A stretch of 64,000 bases of DNA from Vogesella margarita (lineage in GTDB: Bacteria; Pseudomonadota; Gammaproteobacteria; Burkholderiales; Chromobacteriaceae), in NCBI RefSeq assembly GCF_028548475.1, contig NZ_JAQQLE010000012.1, forward strand, positions 1 through 64,000, read 5' to 3'. The notes beneath the pieces are model-generated. The model saw only the letters and a list, made by a program, of their open reading frames with translations. It was not told the DNA's origin and ran no database searches. Below are positions 54,791-63,401 of this stretch, piece by piece. The position numbers were made by a program, and so were the translations under genes. Each line of letters begins with the position of its first letter. Position 1 is the first letter of the stretch.

Positions 54791-55306
54791 ATGATCCAGA
54801 TGAATCCGCTTACCCATTTCAATGCTGCCGGCCAGGCCCACATGGTCGACGTCGGCGACAAGCCGGAAACCCGTCGCGTGGCGGTGGCCACCGGCCACAT
54901 CACCATGCTGCCGGCCACCTTCGCGCTGCTGCAGGGCGGCAACGCCAAGAAGGGCGACGTCATCGGCATCGCCCGCCTGGCCGCCATCCAGGGCACCAAG
55001 CAAACCGCGAACCTGATCCCGCTGTGCCACCCGCTGGCGCTGACCCGCGTCAACGTCGATTTTAGCGTGGATGAGGCGCTGTCACGGGTGGACATTTTCG
55101 TCACCAGCGAGACCGTGGGCCGTACCGGTGTGGAAATGGAAGCGCTCAGCGGCGTGATGGCCGGCCTGCTCACCGTCTACGACATGCTCAAGGCAGTAGA
55201 CCGCGGCATGCAGATCGACGGCGTGCGCCTGCTGGAAAAACAGGGCGGCAAGAGCGGCCACTGGCAAGCCGACAGCGACAATTCTGCGCCGCGCGGCCAG
55301 TGCTGA
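54791..55306 (+). CDS. moaC: Cyclic pyranopterin monophosphate synthase
   Basis: A 171-residue enzyme that turns 3',8-cyclo-GTP into cPMP, the step after MoaA. Motifs are [49 protein letters not shown] and [20 protein letters not shown]. Two ATGs (54791 and 54800) are possible; neither has a strong ribosome binding site. narX begins 23 bases after its stop, so moaC is likely transcribed with narXL. Confidence 0.95.
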   Translation: MIQMNPLTHFNAAGQAHMVDVGDKPETRRVAVATGHITMLPATFALLQGGNAKKGDVIGIARLAAIQGTKQTANLIPLCHPLALTRVNVDFSVDEALSRVDIFVTSETVGRTGVEMEALSGVMAGLLTVYDMLKAVDRGMQIDGVRLLEKQGGKSGHWQADSDNSAPRGQC

Positions 55307-55329
55307 CCATACGCCGGACGACCTAAGCC

Positions 55330-57231
55330 ATGCCCCTGCCCGCCCCTCCCTCCGTTCGCAGCTTGTCCAGCAAGCTGCTGATCCTGACCATCGTCTGGCT
55401 GGTGCTGGCGATGACCTCCATCGGCTACACCCTGGTGCTGTCGTGGAAACTGGAAGGCGGCGCTGCCGCCATCAACGACGCCGGCAGCCTGCGCATGCGC
55501 AGCTACCGCGTCGCGCTGCTGGTCAGCGAAGGCGCCGACCCGGCCCAGATCCAGCAGGAAGCCGTCCAGTTCAGCGACACCATGGCGCGACTGCGCAAGG
55601 GCGACCCGGCGCGGCCGCTGTTCCTGCCCGACAACGCCGAAGTGCGCTCGCAGGCGGCGGAAATCGCCAACTACTGGCAGCACGAGATGCTGCCGAAAAT
55701 GGAGCAGGCGCAGCTCGACCCGCGCCGCAACACCACCCGCGTCGACCTGGGCGCCTTCGTCAATCGCATCGACAAGCTGGTGCGGCTGGTGGAAGAAGAC
55801 AACGCGCGCAATACCACGCTGCTGCGTTTCTTCCAGATGACGCTGATGGCGATGGCCATCATCGGCGCCATCACCATGATGTACCTGATGTTCCTGCTGA
55901 TCATCCGCCCGCTGAACGAGCTGGGTGACGCCATCGTGCAGGTGCGTGACGGCGAGCTGTCGGCACGGGTGCCGGTGATCGGCAACGACGAATTCGCCAT
56001 CCTGTCCGCCGGCTTCAACCAGATGGCCGGCCGCCTGCAGGAGCTGTACACAACGCTGGAAGACAAGGTGCGTGACAAGACGCGCTCGCTGGACGAGAAA
56101 AACCGCCAGCTGACCGCGCTGTACGGCGTCACCGCCTACCTGCACGAATCGCACGACCTCAACACCATGTGCAAGGGCTTCATCGAACGCCTGATCCAGC
56201 TGACCCATGCCGACGCCGCCAGCGTGCGCATCGTCGACAGCAAGCGCGGCAAGCTGGAGCCGGTGGCGCAGATCGGCCTGCCGGAGGGGATGATCCACAC
56301 CCACGACTGTGCCCACATCGACAGCTGCTACTGCGGCGCCGCCGTCGAGCAGCCCAGCTCGGTGATCCGCCTGTTCCGCGAACTGCCGCAAAAGGAACAG
56401 AAACACTGCGAGCGCGCCGGCTTCCGCTGCGTGTCGATCTTCCACATCCGCGTCAACCAGCAGAACGTCGGCATCTTCACTCTCTATTTCCGTGACGACA
56501 CCCGCCTCAGCGCACAGGAACAGTTCCTGATCGAGACGCTGGGCAGCCACCTTGGGGTCGCCATCGAGAACCTGCGCCTCGCCGCCCGCGACCGCCAGTT
56601 TGCGGTGTCGGAAGAGCGCAACCTGATGGCGCAGGGCCTGCACGACAGCATCGCGCAGTCCTTGTCCTTCCTCAACCTGCAGGTGCAGATGCTGGAGAGC
56701 GCGCTTGGTGACACCCAGGACGAGCAGGCGCGCGAAAACCTGGCCTTCATCAAGACCGGGGTGCAGGAATGCTACGAGGACGTGCGCGAACTGCTGCTCA
56801 ACTTCCGCACCCGCATCAGCAAGGAAGACTTCCCCGACGCGGTCAACACCCTGCTCAAGCGCTTCGAACAGCAGGCGCGGGTGCTGACCCAGTACCAGCT
56901 GCGCGGCAACGGCCTGCCGCTGAACCCGGAACAGCAGCTGCAGGTAATCTTCATCCTGCAGGAGGCGCTGTCCAACGTACGCAAGCACGCACAGGCGCAC
57001 CGCGTCGACATCGACATCGACAACCACGACGACTTCGTGATGCGCATCAGCGATGACGGCTGCGGCTTTGATGCCGCGGTACTAGCCGCGCGCCAGGCGC
57101 GACACGTCGGGCTGTCCATCATGCAAGAGCGGGCATCGCGCATCAACGCCCGCATCCAGATCGAAAACCGAGTAGGCGGCGGCACCACCGTCACCCTCAC
57201 CCTGCCGCACACAGAAAGACAAGCCGCATGA
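55330..57231 (+). CDS. narX: Nitrate/nitrite sensor histidine kinase NarX
   Basis: A 633-residue membrane kinase. Transmembrane helix 1 is about 13-36, followed by the nitrate-binding P-box (INDAGSLRMRSYR, about 50-62); helix 2 is about 175-196. A HAMP linker (about 196-248) and a Cys-containing GAF-like region (about 265-415, HDCAHIDSCYCG and later Cys) follow. The HisKA_3 phospho-acceptor is His438 in QGLHDSIAQSL, and the ATPase domain (about 540-630) has SDDGCGFD and the G-box near VGGGTTVTL. It overlaps narL by four bases. Position among moa/mob genes suits control of molybdoenzyme nitrate respiration. Confidence 0.94.
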   Translation: MPLPAPPSVRSLSSKLLILTIVWLVLAMTSIGYTLVLSWKLEGGAAAINDAGSLRMRSYRVALLVSEGADPAQIQQEAVQFSDTMARLRKGDPARPLFLPDNAEVRSQAAEIANYWQHEMLPKMEQAQLDPRRNTTRVDLGAFVNRIDKLVRLVEEDNARNTTLLRFFQMTLMAMAIIGAITMMYLMFLLIIRPLNELGDAIVQVRDGELSARVPVIGNDEFAILSAGFNQMAGRLQELYTTLEDKVRDKTRSLDEKNRQLTALYGVTAYLHESHDLNTMCKGFIERLIQLTHADAASVRIVDSKRGKLEPVAQIGLPEGMIHTHDCAHIDSCYCGAAVEQPSSVIRLFRELPQKEQKHCERAGFRCVSIFHIRVNQQNVGIFTLYFRDDTRLSAQEQFLIETLGSHLGVAIENLRLAARDRQFAVSEERNLMAQGLHDSIAQSLSFLNLQVQMLESALGDTQDEQARENLAFIKTGVQECYEDVRELLLNFRTRISKEDFPDAVNTLLKRFEQQARVLTQYQLRGNGLPLNPEQQLQVIFILQEALSNVRKHAQAHRVDIDIDNHDDFVMRISDDGCGFDAAVLAARQARHVGLSIMQERASRINARIQIENRVGGGTTVTLTLPHTERQAA

Positions 57232-57881
57232 CCCAGACCATCCGCATCCTGCTGGTAGACGACCACACCCTGTTCCGCAGCGGCCTCAAGGCGCTGCTGC
57301 AGCGCCAGCCCGATTTCGACATCGTCGGCGAGGCCGCCGACGGACTGGAAGGCGTCAAGCTGGCCGAACAGCTCAAGCCCGACGTGGTGCTGCTGGACCT
57401 GGACATGCCGGTGATGCACGGCCGCGACGCGCTGTCGCAGATCCTGGTCACCCAGCCGCAGCTGGCGGTGCTGATGCTGACCGTGTCCGAGGACGGCGAA
57501 GACCTCGCCGAGTGCATGAAGAGCGGCGCGCGCGGCTACCTGCTGAAGAACATCAACGCCGATTTCCTGCTGACCAGTATCCGCCGTGCGGTGGACGGCG
57601 ACAGCGTGCTGTCACCGGAGATGACCGCCAAGCTGGTGGCGCGCCTGCGCGCGCCGGTAGCCGCGCCGCGCAACCTGGAGCTGGACAGCCTGACGCCGCG
57701 CGAGCGCGAAACGCTCAGCTACCTTGCCTCCGGCGCCAGCAACAAGGAAATCGCCCGCGCGCTGGACCTGGCGGAGAGCACCATCAAGGTGCACGTGCAG
57801 AACATCCTGCGCAAACTGAGCCTGAGCAGCCGGGTGCAGGCGGCTGTATACGCGGTGGAGCACGGCCTGGACAAGGCCTGA
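57228..57881 (+). CDS. narL: Nitrate/nitrite response regulator NarL
   Basis: A 217-residue NarL/FixJ-type regulator. The receiver (1-125) has LLVDDHTLFRSG, the phospho-Asp in VVLLDLDMPVMHG and the Lys in YLLKNINADF. The LuxR-type helix-turn-helix is at about 148-210 (LTPREREVL-type: LTPRERETLSYLASGASNKE, then STIKVHVQNILRKL). It overlaps narX (ATGA), forming a classical NarXL pair. The nitrate reductase genes it would control are not in the window. Confidence 0.94.
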   Translation: MTQTIRILLVDDHTLFRSGLKALLQRQPDFDIVGEAADGLEGVKLAEQLKPDVVLLDLDMPVMHGRDALSQILVTQPQLAVLMLTVSEDGEDLAECMKSGARGYLLKNINADFLLTSIRRAVDGDSVLSPEMTAKLVARLRAPVAAPRNLELDSLTPRERETLSYLASGASNKEIARALDLAESTIKVHVQNILRKLSLSSRVQAAVYAVEHGLDKA

Positions 57882-58094
57882 GGCTGACCGCGCGGGTGCC
57901 ACGTTCGAAAACCCCGCAGCTCAACACCAGACAGTGGCAGCACCGGCGTGACGAGTGTCGGTGCACTGCAACCAAGCTGGCAGCGCATCTTCCATATCGC
58001 CAAACGCGATTAGCAATACAGGTTTTCTTGGTTTGTTTGCATAAAGGCACCCGCTACAGTGGTGCCATCACTGCACGCACACAAGGAAACCATC

Positions 58095-58241
58095 ATGTCG
58101 TTCCCGTCCCGCCAGATCATCACCGCCCTGCTGCTGGGCAGCGCCAGCTTCGCCTACGCCGACGTCAGCCTGCTGAACGTGTCCTACGACCCGACACGCG
58201 AGCTGTACCAGGATTTCAACACCGCCTTTGCCAAGTACTGG
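58095..58241 (+). pseudogene. sbp: Sulfate-binding protein gene, interrupted by the mobile element
   Basis: The first 49 codons of a periplasmic sulfate/thiosulfate-binding protein: signal peptide MSFPSRQIITALLLGSASFA then the mature start DVSLLNVSYDPTRELYQDF and NTAFAKYW, which is the well-known Sbp/CysP N-terminus. AAGGAAA precedes the ATG. After Trp49 the family sequence stops and the reading frame continues only four codons into foreign low-GC DNA (stop at 58254-58256). The remainder of the gene (about 280 codons) is not in the window and would be expected beyond the right end of the element. The product is surely non-functional. Confidence 0.88.
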
Positions 58242-58249
58242 TTATCAGT

Positions 58250-58292
58250 AGTTTGATTGCAGCCATAAGTTACAACAGTTATGATTCAAACT
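58250..58292. repeat. Imperfect inverted repeat at the element's left end
   Basis: Outer arms AGTTTGA (58250-58256) and TCAAACT (58286-58292); inner arms CATAA (58264-58268) and TTATG (58279-58283). Eight bases inside the boundary, it has the layout of a tyrosine-recombinase binding site, though that is inference. Confidence 0.5.
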
Positions 58293-58413
58293 GCATCATG
58301 AAGCGTAGTTTCATACATATTTTACAAACATACACATAGCAATAGCACCAATAGTATGAGTGATCGGCTCAGTGCCCTCCCTTGCTGCCGTGCTCGAGGA
58401 GACATAGCACCAC

Positions 58414-59904
58414 ATGCCCTTCTTCTCCACCGTTGCCAAAGTGCGCCGCGATGACACTGGCGCCCTGACGGACATCCCCGTTCTGATTTCTGAAGAAGGC
58501 CCCCTAACCCCCCTGATTCACTATTTACTGTGGCGAAGCCATGACCGTTCGCTGTCATGGATGAGGAAGGTGACCTTGGCCGTACAGCGCTTTCTGCTCT
58601 ACATGGAAGCTAACAGCCAGTCACTAGGCAGCCCAGAAGCAATTCTGAACAGTTTCATCCAGCGACTCTACAGTGGCACTATTGGCCCGGATGGCTTAGA
58701 TCCTAGCGGGCTATATTGGAGGCCAATGGGAGCCAAGACTGCTGCCCCCCTCCTTGCATGCCTAAGTGACTTCTCGGATTGGCTCTCAGAGCGCCATGGC
58801 ACCAATATCAATCCATTACGGCAAGCCAGTCGTTTTGATGAAATGCTGACACTGACTGCTATGCAACACCGTCATAGCCGTGCCTTTCTTGGGCACACAT
58901 ACAGCGCCAAACAAGCAGCCAGCCTGGCCCAAAAATCACGAAGCACCAGAGCAAAAAAGGCCCCTCATGTCGCAGATGAAGGTGAGACAAAGGAGTTTCC
59001 GGAGAAGTATTTCTCCGATTTGTTGCTGCAGGGTTTCATCAAGCGTGGATTTGAAAATCATGCAGATCCTCTCGCGCGCCTAAATCTGCGCGACTGCCTC
59101 ATTACACTTTTGGTACATGGGGCGGGGTTCCGACTATCCGAGTGCTTCCACCTATGGGTACATGATGTCACTCCGGATCCGTTGGACCCTTCGATGGCAT
59201 TGGTACACATCCACCACCCGGCTGAAGGCGCGGCACCAAGTGACTGGTTTAACGAAAGAGGCAAGCCGGTCAAAGGAAACCGTAGCGCATACCTGGTTTC
59301 TCGCTATGGACTTCGTCCACGTCATCAAGTGGCAGGGTTGAAACATGCAGGCTGGAAGGACCCCGCACTTGATGAAGACTATTACATGCGGGCTTATTGG
59401 TTTTACCCTGTTTTCGGCCGTATTTTCTTGCAGCTCTGGAACCGTTATCTAATCCAGCTAGCCGGAGTTAAGCGGCAGCATCCCTTTGCCTTTGTCGTTT
59501 TCAAGGGCGCAACAGCTGGAGAAATGTACAGCATAACTGCCTACTGCCAAGCGCACCGTCAGGCAGTGCAACGCATTGGCCTAGAGGCAGCCAAAACTCT
59601 AGGCACCACGCCGCACGGCCATCGACATGCATATGGTCAACGCCTCAGAAGGAACGGCATTGAGCCTTGTTTTCGGCAGAAAGCCCTTCATCACAAGGCG
59701 CCAGAGTCTCAGGCCATTTACACCGCCCCCAGCAGCGATGAAGTCAACGCGATTCTCAATCAAGCTGCCAAATCTCTTGAGCAATTAGGCTCGCCAAGCC
59801 CAAGCAACAACATTGACCTTGAAAGACTGCTCACCTTCGGTTTCGAAGATGTAGACCCATCCGGACTGTTCTCTGGCCCCAACCCGAAGTTGCAAAGAAA
59901 ATAA
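58414..59904 (+). CDS. gmtY: Gamma-mobile-trio recombinase GmtY (tyrosine recombinase)
   Basis: A 496-residue tyrosine recombinase. The N-terminal half holds a helical core-binding domain (VTLAVQRFLLYMEANSQSLG). The C-terminal catalytic domain has Arg in HGAGFRLSECFHLW (near 236), HxxR in TTPHGHRHAYGQR (near 402), a further His in ALHHKAPESQ and the nucleophile Tyr in AIYTAP (near 434). Length, position as first of three and pairing with a second, larger integrase-like gene indicate GmtY. GAGGAG lies 12 bases before the ATG. Its stop overlaps the next ATG by one base. Base composition is unlike the host. Its name rests on recollection of the family, not a search. Confidence 0.78.
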   Translation: MPFFSTVAKVRRDDTGALTDIPVLISEEGPLTPLIHYLLWRSHDRSLSWMRKVTLAVQRFLLYMEANSQSLGSPEAILNSFIQRLYSGTIGPDGLDPSGLYWRPMGAKTAAPLLACLSDFSDWLSERHGTNINPLRQASRFDEMLTLTAMQHRHSRAFLGHTYSAKQAASLAQKSRSTRAKKAPHVADEGETKEFPEKYFSDLLLQGFIKRGFENHADPLARLNLRDCLITLLVHGAGFRLSECFHLWVHDVTPDPLDPSMALVHIHHPAEGAAPSDWFNERGKPVKGNRSAYLVSRYGLRPRHQVAGLKHAGWKDPALDEDYYMRAYWFYPVFGRIFLQLWNRYLIQLAGVKRQHPFAFVVFKGATAGEMYSITAYCQAHRQAVQRIGLEAAKTLGTTPHGHRHAYGQRLRRNGIEPCFRQKALHHKAPESQAIYTAPSSDEVNAILNQAAKSLEQLGSPSPSNNIDLERLLTFGFEDVDPSGLFSGPNPKLQRK

Positions 59905-62483
59905 TGACAACCACAAAAAAAATCCAACGGAATGCAGACGTGCAGTTCTCGTGGATGACTCGCGAGCTTGGGCCTCAGTATTTGATTTGGCAGGAATACG
60001 CTACCACATGGCTCACAACGCAGACCGGAGGGCTACCGACCCGAATCCAGGCGGTGCAGTGTTTTGTTGAAACTTATCTGCACAAACAGAAGCTTCCATT
60101 CGAACCAGAAAAAATTCTGCACAGAAACAGCATCTTGCCTAGTTTTTTTGACGTGGCGTGCCCCCAAAGTGCAGCCGGCGTCGCATACAACAATATCGCC
60201 GCGCAGTTCTTGGACTGGGTGCTGGAAGCACATTTCAGTGAAAGCGATGACCATGGTCGTCCTGTTGTTTCTCCTGACTTTTACAACCCCATTACCCCTC
60301 GTTCCAGAAAAGGGATGGGACGCAGGACAGAGTCCGTGCATTCGCCACTTCCTTACCGGTTCATCCGGGAGTTGCGGGACATACTAGCCCCTGGAGCACA
60401 CTTTCAAGATTGGACTTGGGCTCAATCTGCGCTGGGTAGTGACGTCGTCAAATCAATGAGGCTATCCTACGGCGGAGATTGGTTTCCCGTTAAAGAAAGT
60501 CTCATCGATGCCAGCGATCCGGATTGCGTATGGCGCCGGCGACCGCATAAAGATGGCTATGAAATACTCGAGATGTGGAGTCCGGTCCGCTCACTGGCCT
60601 TGCTGGTAAAACTGATGCTACCACTTCGCACCTTCCAAGTTCGGATGCTGGACTCTGGTGAGGCTGATACTTGGCGCTACACTCAGCAGGGCTGGGTGAA
60701 GAATGACAGCACATTGGCCACCGGCAATGAAAAGAAGCCATTCAGACGAGGCGTCTTTCGTCGCGTGCTAGACCTTGAAAAGGGTGAAGAGAAAACTTCG
60801 CTCTTCATTAACACCAACAAAACCGCGGACATCGACAAGGCCGGAGATGCGTTAGGGTATACCATCCCGTGGCAGTACAATGAGCTTCTATATTGGCTAG
60901 AAAAGTTACGGAACTGGCAAGCAAAATACAATCCGATCACCAAGCCGACAGCTTGGTCAGAACTTGGCGTCAAGCAGTTAAAGCACATCAAATCCGATCA
61001 GCAACTGGCTGCAATGCCAGACACCTGCTTTCTATTCCGAGATCCCACTGCTCGTAAAGTCAAAGAAAAAGCACAGCCGATCGGGGATGGCAGTCTTGCA
61101 AACCTCTGGCATAGGCTGCTGTTGCAGCTAGAAGAACGATGCAAAACCAAAAGTGAACTCAGCAAAGGTATGACGTTAAAATTTGTCGTACCAGATACCG
61201 AGGCTGCAACATACTATCCCTTGCACAGTTTGCGCGTCTCATTGCTGACCTGCCTTGCTTTGGATGCTGAAGTTCCGTTGGTGGTGCTGTCAAAGCTGGT
61301 AGCAGGTCACTCACGCCTCGTCATGACACTCTACTACACCAAAATCGGTGTTACTCATATGACCCATGTACTTGACGCCGCAACCCGGAGGCTCAATGAA
61401 ACCGATGGGGAGGGGCTTCAACGTTTTTTACAGGAAGCCGAGTACGAATCGCTGTTGAAAAACATAGTGGCCAACTCCGCCGAAGGTGCGCGAGCCACCA
61501 TTCCAATCCGCGCGGAAGAACGCCAGCCCGCGGGCTGGATGTCAATGCATCACGGTCTCTGCTTGGTTGGCGGCAACACCTCTCCCGTTGAGGGCAACAC
61601 TCGCGTTGGCGGCTGCTTTAATGGGGGTGAGCGTCTGCGAGAAAATAAACATGATCCGTCCATGAACACAAACGCCCCGGTTCCGGGTGGCGTAAGAAAT
61701 TGTGTCCGGTGTCGCTGGTTTATTACGGAGCCTCACTACCTGGACGCATTGCGTGCACATTTCAACACGACCAGCTATCACGTCTCTGAAGCCGCCAAGT
61801 TGGCACGCTCTTATGAAGAAACACTTGAAGCATTAAAAAAACGCCGGTACGAGGCCGAGCAACAGCAGCTTCACTTTGCAGAAGAGTCCACGTATTTGAA
61901 ATACGAACGCTTGTGGGAGGCAGAGTTGGCCCGTGCCGATCAGTTGGCCAATGATCTCATTGCCACCTATCGACTGATAAAGCGCTGTTTCGACTTGATA
62001 GAGGAGCGTGAAGGTAGCGAAGATAAGCAGTTGCTGGTTGCTGTTGGCAACATGCAAGACCTGAGCTTGGCTCTGGAAGACACTCCATCAGAACTTCTGC
62101 AGCTTTCAGGTGTTTGCCAGGACGCTGAACTTTACCCAGACGAACTCCCTGGTAAAGCAATTATTCGTTTAAGCCAGTTCCTAGACTCCGCCCTTTATCG
62201 TGAAGGTATTGAGCCCGTCTTCATGGCACTGCATGAAAGCGAACAACTTCGGCTTGCCAACCGCTTATTAAAGCACTTGGCCGGTGTTGCTCAGCCGCAA
62301 GATCCGTTTGTGGGCATGCGCAAGGTCATTGGTGTAATCGAATCTGGCCGTCGACTTGCGGACATCGGCGTAGAAACGGATTTGGTTGACCTGCTGGAAG
62401 CTGAGTTGGTACGTCCGGTTGCGCGATTGGCTGATCTGACTCTCCCCAAAAAAACGCTTAGCAAGGTACCCCTACTCTCATGA
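59904..62483 (+). CDS. gmtZ: Gamma-mobile-trio integrase GmtZ
   Basis: An 859-residue protein with a tyrosine-recombinase domain in its middle: Arg in LMLPLRTFQVRMLD (near 240), HxxR in YPLHSLRVSLL (near 440), a GH in VAGHSRLVMT (near 468) and Tyr in LYYTKIG (near 478). After it comes a Cys/His cluster (MHHGLCLVGG; RNCVRCRWF, near 599) that could bind zinc, then a coiled-coil stretch (about 640-710, ALKKRRYEAEQQQLHF) and a helical C-terminus. It is coupled to gmtY (1-base overlap) and gmtX (4-base overlap). Size and order fit GmtZ. Confidence 0.78.
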   Translation: MTTTKKIQRNADVQFSWMTRELGPQYLIWQEYATTWLTTQTGGLPTRIQAVQCFVETYLHKQKLPFEPEKILHRNSILPSFFDVACPQSAAGVAYNNIAAQFLDWVLEAHFSESDDHGRPVVSPDFYNPITPRSRKGMGRRTESVHSPLPYRFIRELRDILAPGAHFQDWTWAQSALGSDVVKSMRLSYGGDWFPVKESLIDASDPDCVWRRRPHKDGYEILEMWSPVRSLALLVKLMLPLRTFQVRMLDSGEADTWRYTQQGWVKNDSTLATGNEKKPFRRGVFRRVLDLEKGEEKTSLFINTNKTADIDKAGDALGYTIPWQYNELLYWLEKLRNWQAKYNPITKPTAWSELGVKQLKHIKSDQQLAAMPDTCFLFRDPTARKVKEKAQPIGDGSLANLWHRLLLQLEERCKTKSELSKGMTLKFVVPDTEAATYYPLHSLRVSLLTCLALDAEVPLVVLSKLVAGHSRLVMTLYYTKIGVTHMTHVLDAATRRLNETDGEGLQRFLQEAEYESLLKNIVANSAEGARATIPIRAEERQPAGWMSMHHGLCLVGGNTSPVEGNTRVGGCFNGGERLRENKHDPSMNTNAPVPGGVRNCVRCRWFITEPHYLDALRAHFNTTSYHVSEAAKLARSYEETLEALKKRRYEAEQQQLHFAEESTYLKYERLWEAELARADQLANDLIATYRLIKRCFDLIEEREGSEDKQLLVAVGNMQDLSLALEDTPSELLQLSGVCQDAELYPDELPGKAIIRLSQFLDSALYREGIEPVFMALHESEQLRLANRLLKHLAGVAQPQDPFVGMRKVIGVIESGRRLADIGVETDLVDLLEAELVRPVARLADLTLPKKTLSKVPLLS

Positions 62484-63139
62484 CACTGCATCCTGATGAG
62501 GTTTTAGTGATGCTCAAAGAGCAATCGCCAAACCCGGTGCGTCATCGCAACCTTGATGTCATTCATCGCATCTGTGCCGAGCTACATGCAAAGAACAGCC
62601 AAGATTTTTCTATTACGACGATCGGCAGGCTCAGCCAAGAGCGCGGCGGGATGTCGAAGCAAGCCCTTTACAATCAGACTTCTAGCTACCTGCGGGATCT
62701 GATCAAAGCTTGGGCAGGGCTCGCCGGTAACCCTCTCAAAAAACCAGCCAAGCCATCGAAACCGCTGGCTGAAAGCGAATGGCTGAAGAAGATTGAGGAT
62801 CCTGCCATACGAGCGTTGATAGGCAACATCATTGCAGAACGCAATTTGCTCAGGAGTCAGGTTGCCATCCAGCGTAAAAACACAGACATAATCATCGACT
62901 GTCGCCCCCTGCCTGGAGAGATGAGCCGTCTAGACAACGGAGATATCCTTCAGGTAGTAGCTGCATTAGACACACTAACCCCAACGGAAAAATTCGCCCT
63001 AAAGAAAGCAATTTCACCAAGCTTTTTGGCCGATGAGGGGTGGTACGAAGGCAGCGCAGGAGAGATTCGGAATTCGAAAGGACGTGTTTTGTTGGATTTT
63101 GGCTTTGCCAATGGCATCCGCAAAATTCTCAATGAGTGA
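62480..63139 (+). CDS. gmtX: Gamma-mobile-trio protein GmtX
   Basis: A 219-residue soluble protein. Its N-terminal part looks like a helical DNA-binding module (HRNLDVIHRICAELHAKNSQ, TIGRLSQERGGMSKQALYNQ), with basic linker KKPAKPSKP and a helical middle (AIRALIGNIIAERNLLRSQV). It has no catalytic motif. As third gene after two tyrosine recombinases, overlapping the second by ATGA, it matches GmtX, whose role is not well defined; a directionality or accessory DNA-binding function is inference. Confidence 0.75.
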   Translation: MTLHPDEVLVMLKEQSPNPVRHRNLDVIHRICAELHAKNSQDFSITTIGRLSQERGGMSKQALYNQTSSYLRDLIKAWAGLAGNPLKKPAKPSKPLAESEWLKKIEDPAIRALIGNIIAERNLLRSQVAIQRKNTDIIIDCRPLPGEMSRLDNGDILQVVAALDTLTPTEKFALKKAISPSFLADEGWYEGSAGEIRNSKGRVLLDFGFANGIRKILNE

Positions 63140-63199
63140 GAGTGCCAGATTGCCTCCAAGGTCGGGGCAGTCCAGGCTATGTGTGTGCCTGAACATTGA

Positions 63200-63231
63200 A
63201 GCAGGGACGGACGCCCTTGTCCGTCCCTGCT
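63200..63231. terminator. Strong hairpin after gmtX
   Basis: AGCAGGGACGGAC, 6-base loop, exact complement. No T-run follows on either side, so it may act as a processing or rho-related stem, or mark an end of the trio module. Confidence 0.55.
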
Positions 63232-63395
63232 ACTGAAGTGAATCGAAAACCTTGATGGCGGTGATCACCGCCGACATTCCTTGTGACTGAAACTCAAACT
63301 TCACTTTCTTCCCGACGGCAAGCCCTTGGCCAACTCCGGCTTGCCCAGTTTGAACGTCATGGTCATCGCGGGCTATTTCAGTTCTTGCACCGGCC
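63230..63395 (-). pseudogene. Decayed CusF-like copper-binding domain
   Basis: On the minus strand, three-frame reading recovers THGPVQELK, a stop, PAMTMTFKLGKPELAKG, then after a one-base shift LAVGKKVKFEFQSQGMSAVI and TAIKVFDSLQ. This is the C-terminal part of a CusF-type periplasmic copper/silver-binding protein. The stop (TAG) replaces the conserved metal-site Trp codon (TGG) just before the two metal-binding Met residues. One nonsense change and one frameshift show decay. The N-terminal part was not found. It probably marks older metal-resistance cargo or neighbouring DNA. Confidence 0.65.
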
Positions 63396-63401
63396 CATGT
63401 G

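Larger units (their letters stand above)
58242..63229 (+). mobile_element. Gamma-mobile-trio-like element, left end and recombination genes
   Basis: From 58242 the base composition drops well below that of the flanking genes, and the dispersed 13-mer of the host is absent. The segment carries three overlapping genes of the sizes and order of GmtY, GmtZ and GmtX, the module that defines gamma-mobile-trio islands known from Vibrio and other gammaproteobacteria. In those islands the trio lies at one end and defence or toxin cargo follows. The left boundary is fixed within a base or two by the break in sbp. The end given here is only the end of the trio region; the true right boundary is beyond the window. 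Confidence 0.75.

Noticed and set aside
55177-57027. 616-codon minus-strand ORF opposite narX
   Set aside because: Antisense shadow of narX.
58242-63139. Tn554-type TnpA/TnpB/TnpC transposon
   Set aside because: It also has two tyrosine recombinases and a small third gene, but the sizes and the third protein's sequence style fit GmtY/Z/X better; kept as the main alternative.
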